64,000 nt of DNA, from NCBI RefSeq assembly GCF_001456355.1, contig NZ_CP010271.1:1612001-1676000 (forward strand), in the 5' to 3' direction. The translations under genes and the position numbers were made by a program. Origin of the DNA: Mycobacteroides saopaulense (lineage in GTDB: Bacteria > Actinomycetota > Actinomycetes > Mycobacteriales > Mycobacteriaceae). Position 1 is the first letter of the stretch, and each line of letters starts with the position of its first letter. The notes beneath the pieces are model-generated. The model did not search any database, had not been told where the DNA came from, and saw nothing but the letters and a program-made list of their open reading frames with translations. Below are positions 9,025 through 17,577 of this stretch, in pieces.

Positions 9025-9063
9025 AAAATTCCCTTGCCGCTCGGGCCTCGCCGCGCCTATCCT
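9025..9063 (+). promoter_or_regulatory. WhiB7-type promoter of the ABC-F gene
   Basis: An AT-rich AAAATT (9025-9030) sits three bases before a TTGCCG (-35, 9034-9039), with an 18-base spacer to TATCCT (-10, 9058-9063). An AT element directly upstream of the -35 is the established signature of WhiB7/SigA promoters in mycobacteria, where WhiB7 induces antibiotic-tolerance genes. The call is by pattern; binding is inferred. Confidence 0.55.
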
Positions 9064-9084
9064 GGCTGGCGTCCTCGTCCCCGA

Positions 9085-9168
9085 CGAAAGGTACGACATG
9101 GATCTGTGAGGTCTGGCAATCCGCCGGCGCGTCATCGCGCGATTTCGGCGACCCACCTCACAGGAAGG
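9085..9168 (+). promoter_or_regulatory. 5' leader with three-codon ORF and RBS-masking stem
   Basis: GAAAGG (9086-9091) precedes ATG GAT CTG TGA (9098-9109), a complete Met-Asp-Leu ORF. Its end overlaps CTGTGAGGT (9104-9112), which is exactly complementary to ACCTCACAG (9155-9163), the bases just before and into the GGAAGG ribosome site of the ABC-F gene. A ribosome stalled on the short ORF would melt the stem and free that site. This is the layout of translational attenuators seen before ribosome-protection genes; function here is inferred. Confidence 0.5.
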
Positions 9169-9176
9169 CTTTTCCC

Positions 9177-10763
9177 ATGTCCGCTGTCATTTCCTCCAAC
9201 GCCCTCACCTACGTCCATCCCGACGGTTCCGTCGCTCTCGACGGGCTCGACATGCTGGTCCCGGCGGGGCGCTCCGGGCTGGTCGGTGTCAACGGCTCCG
9301 GCAAGTCCACACTTCTCCGGCTCATCGCGGGTGAGCTGCGGCCCACCTCCGGGCTGGTGCATGCCTCCGGTCATATCGGTTACCTGCCACAGGATCTCAC
9401 CATCCGCAGCGAGCAGTCGGTGCCCGAGCTGCTGGGCCTGACGCCGGTCTTGGCGGCCATCGAGGCCATCGAGAACGGATCCACCGACCAGGACGACTTC
9501 GACACCGTCGGCGACGACTGGGATCTGGCCGAGCGGGTCGGCGCCGAATTGGATCGTCTGGGCCTGCCCACGGCGGTGTTGGACCGCACCCTGGGCGAAC
9601 TGTCCGGAGGCGAGGTGATCCGGTTGGGGCTGGCCCGGCTGCTGTTACGGCGGCCGGACGTCCTGCTGCTCGACGAGCCGACCAACAACCTCGACGGCGA
9701 ATCCCGCCGCCATCTCTACGAGGTGGTGTCTTCCTGGCAGCGCACCCTGCTGGTGGTCAGCCACGATCGTGAACTGCTGGAGCACGTGGAGCGCATCGGG
9801 GATCTGCGTGACGGCGCCGTGACCTGGTACGGCGGCGGATACAGCGACTATGCGGCAGCGGTGGAGGCCGAGCAGGAGGCGGCCGCGCAGGCGATCTCGA
9901 CGGCCAAGGCGGACGTGCGCCGGGAGCGGCGCGACCTTGCCGAGGCCGAACGGGTGATCGCGCAGCGGCGCCGCTACGGCGCCAAGATGCAGGCCAACAA
10001 GCGTGAACCCAAGATCGTCATGGGGTTGCGCAAGCGGGCCGCGCAGGAATCGGCGGCAGCGCTCAAGCAGACGCAGACCGACCGGCTGGACAAGGCCCGC
10101 GAGCATCTGGACGAGGCGCAGACCAGGCTGCGGGTGGACCGCTCCATCCGTATCGACCTGCCGGGCACCGATGTTCCCGCCGGCCGCGTTGTCGTCACCA
10201 CCGACAAGCTGGTGCTGCGCCATGGGGTGGCCGCACATCTGGATCTGCGCGGGCCCCGGCGGGTCGCGCTGGTGGGGCCCAACGGTTCGGGAAAGACCAC
10301 ACTGCTGCACACGATCGCCGGGCGCATCCCGGCCGCCGAAGGCGCTGTGACGGTGCATGTTCCGCTGGGTCTGCTGCCACAGCGTCTCGACCTGTTGGAC
10401 GATGCGCTGAGTGTGGCCGACAACGTGGCGCGTCGAGCGCCGCACGCCGACATCAACACCGTCCGGGCGAGGCTGGCGCGTTTCTTGTTCCGCGGCACCG
10501 CCGCCGACAGGCTGGTCGGTGCGCTGTCCGGTGGCGAGCGGTTCCGGGCCACGCTGGCCGCGGTGCTGCTGGCAGACCCCGCCCCACAGCTGCTGTTGCT
10601 CGACGAGCCCACCAACAACCTGGACTTCGCCTCCTATGACGCGTTGGTCTCGGCGCTGGGCGAGTACCGGGGTGCCCTGGTCGTGGCCAGCCACGACCCC
10701 GGATTCCTCGAGGACATCGGGGCCGAGCCGGCGGACTGGAGAGCCGACCCGGCAATCGGGTAG
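9177..10763 (+). CDS. ABC-F family ATPase (ribosome protection/translation factor type)
   Basis: A 528-residue soluble protein with two ABC modules and no membrane domain. Module 1 has Walker [10 protein letters not shown], signature LSGGE and Walker [12 protein letters not shown]. Module 2 has [17 protein letters not shown] and [13 protein letters not shown] charged helical linker (about residues 220-320, rich in Arg/Glu/Ala) corresponds to the P-site tRNA-interacting arm. ABC-F proteins bind the ribosomal E site, and some relieve inhibition by macrolides, lincosamides or similar drugs. The WhiB7-like promoter and leader ORF support an antibiotic-inducible role. Start chosen at the ATG after GGAAGG; the frame is open further upstream without an RBS. 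Confidence 0.92.
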   Translation: MSAVISSNALTYVHPDGSVALDGLDMLVPAGRSGLVGVNGSGKSTLLRLIAGELRPTSGLVHASGHIGYLPQDLTIRSEQSVPELLGLTPVLAAIEAIENGSTDQDDFDTVGDDWDLAERVGAELDRLGLPTAVLDRTLGELSGGEVIRLGLARLLLRRPDVLLLDEPTNNLDGESRRHLYEVVSSWQRTLLVVSHDRELLEHVERIGDLRDGAVTWYGGGYSDYAAAVEAEQEAAAQAISTAKADVRRERRDLAEAERVIAQRRRYGAKMQANKREPKIVMGLRKRAAQESAAALKQTQTDRLDKAREHLDEAQTRLRVDRSIRIDLPGTDVPAGRVVVTTDKLVLRHGVAAHLDLRGPRRVALVGPNGSGKTTLLHTIAGRIPAAEGAVTVHVPLGLLPQRLDLLDDALSVADNVARRAPHADINTVRARLARFLFRGTAADRLVGALSGGERFRATLAAVLLADPAPQLLLLDEPTNNLDFASYDALVSALGEYRGALVVASHDPGFLEDIGAEPADWRADPAIG

Positions 10764-10857
10764 TGCGCTACGCAGGCCGGGGAGATGACCGCGGACACAC
10801 ACTGAGCGCGTCATGTTCCCCGACCGCGAACGCGCGGCCACGTCAAGGAGACTCGCG

Positions 10858-11892
10858 ATGTGTTTCATTATCCCCCAAGATGTCCTGCTGCGATTGGCCG
10901 ACGATGACAGCGTCGCCGACGACTCGCGTACGGCCCTAGCGGCCACGGCCGCGTCCGAATCGGCATGGCGCACACTGCGCGATGCGCACACTCTGGCCAC
11001 CCAGGCCGGATTGCTGGCCCGCGCCGACGCGTTCGCCGATGTGGCCAAGGCGCTGGCCAAGGCCCCCGGCACCCCGGTGTTCGACTGCAAGCACACCACC
11101 TCGCTGCCCGGCGTCACGATCGCCAACCCGGGCACCTCCACCGATACCGCGGCCAAGCATGCGTTCACCGAAACAGCCTCGGTGGCCAAGTTTTACAAGG
11201 AGTGCTTCGGGCGTAACTCGGTCGACGACGAAGGCATGACGTTGGTGTCTTCGGTCCACTACAGCGTGAACTACTCCAACGCGTTCTGGAACGGTTCGCA
11301 GATGACATACGGCGACGGAGACGGTGAGATCTTCGTCGACTTCACCGGATCCAACGACGTGATCGCCCATGAACTGACGCATGGCGTCACCCAGTACACG
11401 GCGGGTCTGCTCTACAACAACGAGGCCGGCGGCCTCAACGAGAGCATGTCGGATGTCTTCGGATCGATGTTCCGGCAGTGGAGCGCCGGACAGACGGTGG
11501 ATCAGGCCGACTGGCTGATCGGCAAGGACATCATGGGTCCGCGCGCCATCGCCAAGGGCTACACCTGCCTGCGCGACATGGCCGACCCGGGTGCCCAGCA
11601 CTGCCTGGCCCCGCAGCCGTCGCACTATCGCGACTACGTGCCCGGCAGCGATCCGCATGAGAGCAGCGGCATCCCCAACTACGCGTTCTATCTCGCCGCG
11701 ACCAAACACGGGTCGTACTCCTGGCAGGGCGTGGGCACGGTCTGGTACGAGGCCCTGACCAGCCCGAAGGCCCGTCCGAACATGAAGATGAAGACCTTCG
11801 CCAACCTGACCCGCGAGATCTCCGCGGCCAACGCGGCGGCGGAATCGGTGCACAAGGCGATTGACGACGCGTGGACTGCGGTCGGGCTGTAG
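10858..11892 (+). CDS. Protealysin-like M4 metalloprotease (first copy)
   Basis: A 344-residue thermolysin-family protease. Zinc and catalytic residues: H171-E-x-x-H175 (HELTHGVTQ), third ligand E195 in GGLNESMSD, and the transition-state His267 in PHESSGIPN. It has no signal peptide. Instead the N-terminus MCFIIPQDVLLRL is the short-propeptide hallmark of protealysin-like proteases, with about 50 residues before the mature domain. Such enzymes fold in the cytoplasm and leave by unknown means. AAGGAG precedes the ATG. It is followed after 10 bp by an emfourin-like gene and then by a second copy of itself. Confidence 0.9.
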   Translation: MCFIIPQDVLLRLADDDSVADDSRTALAATAASESAWRTLRDAHTLATQAGLLARADAFADVAKALAKAPGTPVFDCKHTTSLPGVTIANPGTSTDTAAKHAFTETASVAKFYKECFGRNSVDDEGMTLVSSVHYSVNYSNAFWNGSQMTYGDGDGEIFVDFTGSNDVIAHELTHGVTQYTAGLLYNNEAGGLNESMSDVFGSMFRQWSAGQTVDQADWLIGKDIMGPRAIAKGYTCLRDMADPGAQHCLAPQPSHYRDYVPGSDPHESSGIPNYAFYLAATKHGSYSWQGVGTVWYEALTSPKARPNMKMKTFANLTREISAANAAAESVHKAIDDAWTAVGL

Positions 11893-11902
11893 CGTCGGCG
11901 TC

Positions 11903-12166
11903 ATGGTGGAGTACCTCATCGACAGACGGGGCGGATTCACCGGGCTTCCGGCCAGCGGCACGTGTACTGACCAAAGCTTGGACCCCGAGGCGCGACGTGC
12001 ACTGGATGGATTGTTGGACAGCCCCGGGTCGCTTCCGGGCGACCCGGGTGCGGACCGTTTCACCTATACCGTGACCCGGGTCAGCGGGTCGGCTCGGACC
12101 ACGCGGGCTATCCCCGAGAGCCTGCTTCCCGATGCCGTCCGGCAGATCGTCAAAGAACAGATCTGA
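11903..12166 (+). CDS. Emfourin-like protease inhibitor
   Basis: An 87-residue protein: VEYLIDRRGGFTGLPASG at the N-terminus, a predicted helix, then ADRFTYTVTRVSGSARTT and a C-terminal helix. The GGFxG turn followed by a D-x-F-x-Y strand is the pattern of emfourin, the inhibitor encoded next to protealysin in Serratia and next to related proteases in other bacteria. Position directly after the first M4 gene supports this. It would bind and silence the protease inside the cell. Recognised by pattern and context, not by alignment. Confidence 0.75.
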   Translation: MVEYLIDRRGGFTGLPASGTCTDQSLDPEARRALDGLLDSPGSLPGDPGADRFTYTVTRVSGSARTTRAIPESLLPDAVRQIVKEQI

Positions 12167-12237
12167 CGCCGCGAACCTGACAGTTCGGCGGTCACGCGCC
12201 GAGCGTGTGTCGGCGTTGCCCGGTAGGGTGAATCGTA

Positions 12238-13278
12238 ATGTGCAAGCGTTCTATCATCCCGCTGGCCGTGTTGTCGCGATTGGCCGAAGATAACGACATC
12301 GCCGAGGATTCGCGCGTCGCATTCTTGGCCACCGCGGCATCCGAATTGTCTTGGCGCACCTTGCGCACTGCGCACACGCGCGCCTCCCAGGCCGGGTTGG
12401 TGGCAAGCGGCGATGCCATCGGGACGGTCATCGCCGCGCTGGCCAAGGTCCCCGAAACACCGGTGTTCGATTGCCGGCAGACCACCTCGCTGCCCGGTGT
12501 GGCCGTAGCCGATCCGGCCGCCTCCAAGGATGCCACCGTCCGGCGTGCGTTCACGCAAACGGGCGCGGTGGTGCGGTTCTACCGGGAATGCTTCGGCCGC
12601 AACTCCGTTGACAACGCCGGGATGACGCTGATCTCGTCCGTGCACTATGGCGTCAAGTACGCCAACGCATTCTGGAATGGATCCCAGATGGCTTACGGGG
12701 ACGGCGACGGCAAGATCTTTCTCGACTTCACCAAATCGAACGACGTGATCGGCCACGAGTTGACGCACGGGGTAACACAATTCACGGCGGGCCTGACCTA
12801 CGAGAACGAACCGGGTGCGTTGAACGAGAGCATCTCGGATGTGTTCGGTTCGATGTTCCGGCAATGGCAAGCAGGTCAGAGCGCGGACAAGGCCGATTGG
12901 TTGGTCGGCAAGGACATCATGGGTCCCGGTGCCCTCGGCAAGGGGTACACATGCCTGCGTGATCTCGCCGATCCCGGTGCAAGCCACTGCCTCTCGCCGC
13001 AACCCGCTCACTATCGCGACTACGTGCCCGGCAGCGACCCACACGACGGCAGCGGCATTCCCAACCATGCGTTCTATCTCGCGGCCACCAAGCATGGCGG
13101 CAATTCCTGGGAGGCCGTGGGCAGCGTTTGGTATGCGGCGTTGACCAGCTCGAAGGCCAGAAAGAACATGACGTTCAAGGCCTTCGCGAAACTCACCCGG
13201 CAGCTCGCCGCGGACCGGTCAGGGGCCGACTCACCCGCAACGGCGATCGACGCAGCATGGACCGAGGTTGGGCTCTAG
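12238..13278 (+). CDS. Protealysin-like M4 metalloprotease (second copy)
   Basis: A 346-residue close paralogue of the protease at 10858-11892, nearly collinear along its whole length. Ligands are H173-E-x-x-H177, E197 in GALNESISD and His269 in PHDGSGIPN. The N-terminus MCKRSIIPLAVLSRL is again the short protealysin-type propeptide, without signal peptide. It starts 72 bp after the inhibitor gene, so one inhibitor may serve both enzymes. Likely origin: tandem duplication. All catalytic residues are kept in both copies. Confidence 0.9.
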   Translation: MCKRSIIPLAVLSRLAEDNDIAEDSRVAFLATAASELSWRTLRTAHTRASQAGLVASGDAIGTVIAALAKVPETPVFDCRQTTSLPGVAVADPAASKDATVRRAFTQTGAVVRFYRECFGRNSVDNAGMTLISSVHYGVKYANAFWNGSQMAYGDGDGKIFLDFTKSNDVIGHELTHGVTQFTAGLTYENEPGALNESISDVFGSMFRQWQAGQSADKADWLVGKDIMGPGALGKGYTCLRDLADPGASHCLSPQPAHYRDYVPGSDPHDGSGIPNHAFYLAATKHGGNSWEAVGSVWYAALTSSKARKNMTFKAFAKLTRQLAADRSGADSPATAIDAAWTEVGL

Positions 13279-13574
13279 TCTCCGACGTCCCAGTAGTTGG
13301 GGCAGGACACGTCGACGTAGACGGTCGTGTTGGCCTTGACCTCGCGGCCCGAGCGGTCGGGGTTGTTGATCCCGTTGACGGTGCAGTATTCCAGTGGAGT
13401 CAGGGTGTTGCCGTTGACCCAGTTGATCTGGACCTCGTACCCCTGGCTCTCCAGCGCGGAGATGGTTTCGCTGGCCGAGCCCGACCCGGCCACCGGCCAG
13501 TTGGGGTCTGCGACAGCCATCGGCGCAAGTGACAGCGCCATCGCGGCCGATACGAACACTGCGGCGAACCTCAT
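13275..13574 (-). CDS. Small secreted PASTA-like protein
   Basis: A 99-residue protein with a signal peptide (MRFAAVFVSAAMALSLAPMAVA). A mature domain of about 75 residues resembles one PASTA repeat (ISALESQGYEVQINWVNG, then C-V and a basic-to-V-Y-V-D-V strand). Two cysteines could form a disulfide. Solitary secreted PASTA-like proteins of this size occur in mycobacteria; ligand and role are unknown. An RBS-like GGAGG precedes the ATG. Its stop overlaps that of the convergent second protease gene. Confidence 0.7.
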   Translation of the reverse strand: MRFAAVFVSAAMALSLAPMAVADPNWPVAGSGSASETISALESQGYEVQINWVNGNTLTPLEYCTVNGINNPDRSGREVKANTTVYVDVSCPNYWDVGD

Positions 13575-13650
13575 GGGAAACCTCCTCCACCATGTTAGCT
13601 CGCTCGGCTGAGGCAAGATGGGACCTCACATCCCATGAATGGAGAGACCG

Positions 13651-14790
13651 ATGACGTTCTCGCCCGAGCACGAAGACTTCCGCAGTACTGTCCGCCGGTA
13701 CATCGAGGAGAAGATCAACCCCCACGTCGACGAGTGGGAGCGCGAGCAGATGATGCCGCTGCACGATCTCGTCGCAGATATGGCCAAACTCGGATTGGTG
13801 GGCCTGGAGTACGACCCCGAATACGGCGGGCAGGGCGCAGACCACCTCTTCACGCTGGTGCTGGCTGAGGAACTCGGCCGGGTAGATCACGGCTCGTTCC
13901 CGATGGCCTTCGGGGTTCATGTCGCGATGGCCACGCCGTCGCTGCACAAGCACGGCACCGACGAGCTCAAGCGCGAGTTCCTCGCGCCGGCGTTGCAGGG
14001 TGAGCAGATCGCCGCGATCGCGGTGACCGAGCCCGACGCCGGGTCCGACGTGGCAGGCATCAAGACCCACGCCCGCCGCGACGGCGACGACTGGGTGATC
14101 AACGGCTCAAAGATGTTCATCACCAACTCCGTTCAGGCCGACTGGCTGTGCGTGCTGGCGCGTACTTCGGACGAGGGCGGGTACGCGGGGATGAGCCAGA
14201 TCATCGTGCCGACCAAGACGCCCGGGTACGAGGTCCGCAAGCTCGACAAGCTCGGCATGCATGCTTCCGACACGGGCCTGATCACCTTTGACGACGTGCG
14301 GGTGCCGGTCTCCAACACCATCGGCGAGGTCGGCCGCGGGTTCCAGCAGCAGATGTCGCAGTTCGTGATGGAGCGCATGTTCGGCGCGTATGGCATCCCT
14401 GCCAGCGTGAACCGGGCGTTGCAGCGCACCAAGGAGTACGCATTGGCACGCCACGTGTTCGGTAAGCCGCTGACCAAGAATCAGCACCTGGCCTACCAGT
14501 ACGCGGGGCTGGCGGCACGGGCTGACATGCTGGAGGTCTACAACCGCGACATTGCCGAGCGGTACATGGCGGGGGAGAACGTCACCCGCAAGGTCACCAT
14601 CGCCAAGCTGACCGCCGGACCGTTGGTGCGCGAGGCGGGCGACTGGTGCCTGCAGGTGCACGGCGGCATGGGGTACATGACCGAGACCTGGACGTCGCGA
14701 TTCTTCCGGGATCAGCGCCTGCTCAGCATCGGCGGCGGCGCCGACGAGGTGATGATGCGGGTGCTGTCCCAGATCGACGGATTCTCCTGA
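13651..14790 (+). CDS. Acyl-CoA dehydrogenase
   Basis: A 379-residue FAD-dependent acyl-CoA dehydrogenase of usual length. Visible features: AIAVTEPDAGSDVAGI (flavin and substrate loop), WVINGSKMFITN, KLGMHASDTGLITFDDVRVP, and the C-terminal LQVHGGMGYMTE with an R-D-x-R near the end. Catalyses alpha,beta-dehydrogenation of an acyl-CoA; chain length cannot be read. Start chosen at the ATG behind GGAGAG. No ETF or thiolase gene adjoins it, so it is probably a single-gene unit. Confidence 0.9.
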   Translation: MTFSPEHEDFRSTVRRYIEEKINPHVDEWEREQMMPLHDLVADMAKLGLVGLEYDPEYGGQGADHLFTLVLAEELGRVDHGSFPMAFGVHVAMATPSLHKHGTDELKREFLAPALQGEQIAAIAVTEPDAGSDVAGIKTHARRDGDDWVINGSKMFITNSVQADWLCVLARTSDEGGYAGMSQIIVPTKTPGYEVRKLDKLGMHASDTGLITFDDVRVPVSNTIGEVGRGFQQQMSQFVMERMFGAYGIPASVNRALQRTKEYALARHVFGKPLTKNQHLAYQYAGLAARADMLEVYNRDIAERYMAGENVTRKVTIAKLTAGPLVREAGDWCLQVHGGMGYMTETWTSRFFRDQRLLSIGGGADEVMMRVLSQIDGFS

Positions 14791-14801
14791 GGGCTGCCGA
14801 A

Positions 14802-17018
14802 TCAGCTTTCAGTGAGGCCCCACCGGGCATGAAGCCGGGCCAGCGGGCGGGGAGCCCACCAGTTGACGGTGCCCGCGATTCGCATGAACGCGGGCAGTAG
14901 CAGCATGCGCACGAGCGTGGCATCCAGGAGCACGGCGATGGTCATGCCCAGCCCGGCCATGCGCATGAAGGACACCTGGCCCGTTCCGATACCCGCGAAC
15001 ACCACGGCCATCAAAACCGCTGCGGCGGTGACAACCCGGCCGGTGCGCGCGATGCCGTGCGCCACCGCGTCGTCGTTGGCCGGCCGATCCTTGACAGGAG
15101 AGGCATCCCAGTACTCCTTGATCCGCGAGAGCAGAAACACCTCGTAGTCCATGGACAGCCCGAAGGTCACGCAGAACATCAAGATGGGCATGGGTGCGGC
15201 GACAGCGCCGGTGACCGTGGTGCCCAATCCACCCAGGTGCCCGTCCTGAAAGACGAACACCAGGGCGCCGAACGCCGCCGAGAGTGATAGTGCGTTCATC
15301 ACAAGGGCTTTGATGGGCAGCAGCACGCTGCCGGTCAGCAGGAACAGCAGCGTGAACGTGGTTATCGCGATCACCGTCAGCACCAGTGGTGTCGTGCCCA
15401 GAATCGAGTCCACTGAATCGCGGTTGAGCTGCACGGTGCCGCCGAACAGTGTCTGTACCGGCGCCTTCACCTCGCGTAGCGCGGTGAGCTGGTGCTCGGC
15501 TGACTCGGACGACGGATCGAGATCACTGGATATGTTGAGCAGCACGGCATTTCCCGAGCGGGTGGACGGATCGCCCGGGCCGACCAGCTGTCCTTGCCGC
15601 CAGATTCCGTCCGGACCGGTAACCGTGCCGACATCTGGTATCCGCGACAGGTTCGCGCCATAGGCGGCCAGCACCGGCGATGGACCGCCCACGTCGGGCA
15701 GCACGATCTGAACCTGCCCGCTGGAGTCGTCGCTGAAGTCGGTGCGCAGCATGTCACCCACCTGGTGCGCCGACGACGTTTTCGGCAGCACCCGATCATC
15801 GGGATAGCCGAAGTGAATACCCAGGAACGGCGCGCCCAGCGACAACAACAAGACGGTGATGCCCGCGCCCACCGGTATGGCATGGCGTTGCACGAACCTG
15901 GTCGAGCGGAACCAGAACGATTCCGCGAGTGGCTTTTCCGCGCGGCGGCGGGTGAGCCTCAAGGAATCTACGCGCTCACCCAGCAGGGCAAGGATCGCCG
16001 GGGTGACCACGAGCGTGACGACCGCCGCGAGTGCCACGACGCTGACCCCTGCGTAGGCGAACGACCTCAGGAAGTACATCGGGAAGATCGCCATCGCGGC
16101 AAGGGACAGGCCGACGGTGACGGCGCTGAACACGATCGTTCGGCCGGCGGAGGTCATCGTGCGGACGATCGCCCGTGCACGCAGGTCCTCGGCGGGCACG
16201 CCCGCGTCGCGCCCGGCGGAGACCTCCTCGCGGTAGCGGCTCAGCACCAACAGTGTGTAGTCGATGGCCAGTGCCAGGCCCAGCGCGGTGGTGAGGTTGA
16301 GTGCGAAGGTCGACACATCGGTCACCCTGGTGATGAGACTGAGCAGGCCGGCGGTGCCCGCGATTGCCGCGATGCCGACCGCCAAAGGAATGGCCGCGGA
16401 GACAAGTCCGCCGAACACCCACACCAATACGAGGAAGGTGATCGGTATGGCGACCGCCTCGGCGATCAGCAGATCTTTGGCCGACTGTTCGTTGATCTGT
16501 GCGTAGACGATGGATAGCCCGCCCGCCGTGATGTCGACATCTGACGGTGGCGGGGGAAGAACGGAGACGATCGCCTTGGCATGCAATGGCGCTTTGGCCT
16601 CGCCGCCGGCGATCGAGGCGAGAATCAGCCCGGTCTGGCCGTCTTTGCTGCGCAGCGCGGCCGCCATAGTCGGCTCCTGCCATAGCGATTCGACGCGCTG
16701 CACGTTCGCATCGGATCTCAGCGCCGAGGTGACCGCGGCGACATATGCGGCAACAGGCGCCTTGGCCGGACCGTTGTCGATCTGTTGCCCCTCGGGAACG
16801 GTGATGGCCAAGACCAAGGGGTATCCGCCGCGGCCGAAGCTCTCGGCGGTGGCCTCGAGGGCACGGGAGGATTCCGACGTGGGATCGACGGATCCGCCTG
16901 CTTGCAGCTTGTCGGAGACGTCTGCTCCGAGTACCCCGAGCAGACCCACGGCCAGTACCGAGAGCACCAGCACCACAGTGGGCCTTTTGAGGATGGCGTT
17001 GGTCAATGCGGCGAGCAT
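14802..17018 (-). CDS. MmpL-type RND transporter
   Basis: A 738-residue MMPL-family protein. One N-terminal helix is followed by a periplasmic domain, a block of five to six helices, a second periplasmic domain and a final helix block (MDYEVFLLSRIKEYWD marks the second-half signature). It lacks the long C-terminal tail of MmpL3. Proton-driven export of a lipid or hydrophobic compound is expected. The ATG at 17018 follows AAAGGGGA. It is divergent from the ArsR gene, with two operator-like palindromes between, so the regulator probably represses it. Substrate unknown. Confidence 0.88.
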   Translation of the reverse strand: MLAALTNAILKRPTVVLVLSVLAVGLLGVLGADVSDKLQAGGSVDPTSESSRALEATAESFGRGGYPLVLAITVPEGQQIDNGPAKAPVAAYVAAVTSALRSDANVQRVESLWQEPTMAAALRSKDGQTGLILASIAGGEAKAPLHAKAIVSVLPPPPSDVDITAGGLSIVYAQINEQSAKDLLIAEAVAIPITFLVLVWVFGGLVSAAIPLAVGIAAIAGTAGLLSLITRVTDVSTFALNLTTALGLALAIDYTLLVLSRYREEVSAGRDAGVPAEDLRARAIVRTMTSAGRTIVFSAVTVGLSLAAMAIFPMYFLRSFAYAGVSVVALAAVVTLVVTPAILALLGERVDSLRLTRRRAEKPLAESFWFRSTRFVQRHAIPVGAGITVLLLSLGAPFLGIHFGYPDDRVLPKTSSAHQVGDMLRTDFSDDSSGQVQIVLPDVGGPSPVLAAYGANLSRIPDVGTVTGPDGIWRQGQLVGPGDPSTRSGNAVLLNISSDLDPSSESAEHQLTALREVKAPVQTLFGGTVQLNRDSVDSILGTTPLVLTVIAITTFTLLFLLTGSVLLPIKALVMNALSLSAAFGALVFVFQDGHLGGLGTTVTGAVAAPMPILMFCVTFGLSMDYEVFLLSRIKEYWDASPVKDRPANDDAVAHGIARTGRVVTAAAVLMAVVFAGIGTGQVSFMRMAGLGMTIAVLLDATLVRMLLLPAFMRIAGTVNWWAPRPLARLHARWGLTES

Positions 17019-17105
17019 GGTTGATCCCCTTTCGTGCCGGACAACAACACGATGTACCGATGGTGAGAACTTCTCACCGCCGGATGTCTCTGCCGCGCTT
17101 AGGCA

Positions 17106-17121
17106 TTTGGTATATGTCAAA
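17106..17121. promoter_or_regulatory. ArsR operator-like palindrome, mmpL-proximal
   Basis: TTTGGTATATGTCAAA is a near-palindrome (TTTG-N8-CAAA) in the divergent mmpL/arsR gap. A second copy of the same design lies 44 bp away. The 16-bp size and AT-rich centre fit ArsR/SmtB dimer sites. Function inferred from position. Confidence 0.55.
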
Positions 17122-17149
17122 TATTGATCTGTGAGGAGAATGCCACACA

Positions 17150-17165
17150 TTTGATATATGTCAAG
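17150..17165. promoter_or_regulatory. ArsR operator-like palindrome, arsR-proximal
   Basis: TTTGATATATGTCAAG contains TTGA-N6-TCAA and matches the 17106 site at 14 of 16 positions. It lies 27 bp before the ArsR start codon, where binding would also block the regulator's own promoter. Confidence 0.55.
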
Positions 17166-17191
17166 ATGCTTTGGCGGGTAGAGTATGTGAC

Positions 17192-17545
17192 ATGCCCAAG
17201 GCGTTGCCCGTGATCGATATCAGCGCGCCGATCTGCTGCGAGCCGATCGCGATGGTTCCGCTGGGCGAAGACATGGCGGTGCATCTGGCACTGCGGCTCA
17301 AGGCTCTTGCCGATCCGGCACGGCTTCGGTTGATGTCGATTCTGATGACCTCCAACGGCGGCGAGTTGTGTACCCGAGACCTTGCAGAACTGGTCGGACT
17401 GACCGACGGCACCGTCAGTCACCATCTGAGCCAGCTGAAGAAGGCCGGGTTGGTGACCGCGCTGCGGCGTGGCCCGAACGTGTACTACCGCGTCAACGCC
17501 CAGGCCATCGAGGCATTGCGCGGGGTGCTGATGACCTGCTGCTGA
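17192..17545 (+). CDS. ArsR/SmtB family transcriptional regulator
   Basis: A 117-residue winged-helix repressor (LKALADPARLRLMSIL, then DLAELVGLTDGTVSHHLSQLKKAGLV and the wing RRGPNVYYRV). Cysteines lie in an N-terminal CCE, one in ELCTRDL (where ArsR has CVCDL) and a terminal CC. This distribution suggests thiophilic metal or metalloid sensing, but only one Cys of the classical alpha-3 pair is kept, so the inducer is open. ATG chosen at 17192, a few bases after a GTATGTGA region; the TTG-started extension lacks merit. Probably controls itself, the dioxygenase downstream and the divergent MmpL. Confidence 0.85.
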   Translation: MPKALPVIDISAPICCEPIAMVPLGEDMAVHLALRLKALADPARLRLMSILMTSNGGELCTRDLAELVGLTDGTVSHHLSQLKKAGLVTALRRGPNVYYRVNAQAIEALRGVLMTCC

Positions 17546-17577
17546 CCGTGGCACGTCGGGTGGAAGGAAGATGCTCA

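Noticed and set aside
9645..11189. 514-codon frame antisense to the ABC-F and first protease genes
   Set aside because: Spans two convincing genes and the gap between them, with no family features; a codon-bias shadow.
10936..13095. Two long minus-strand frames across the protease tandem
   Set aside because: Similar sequences only because the two proteases are similar; products are low-complexity and unlike known proteins.
14802..17018. MmpL gene as MmpL3 orthologue
   Set aside because: It lacks the long C-terminal tail and the mmpL3 neighbourhood; ArsR-linked MmpL is a different branch.
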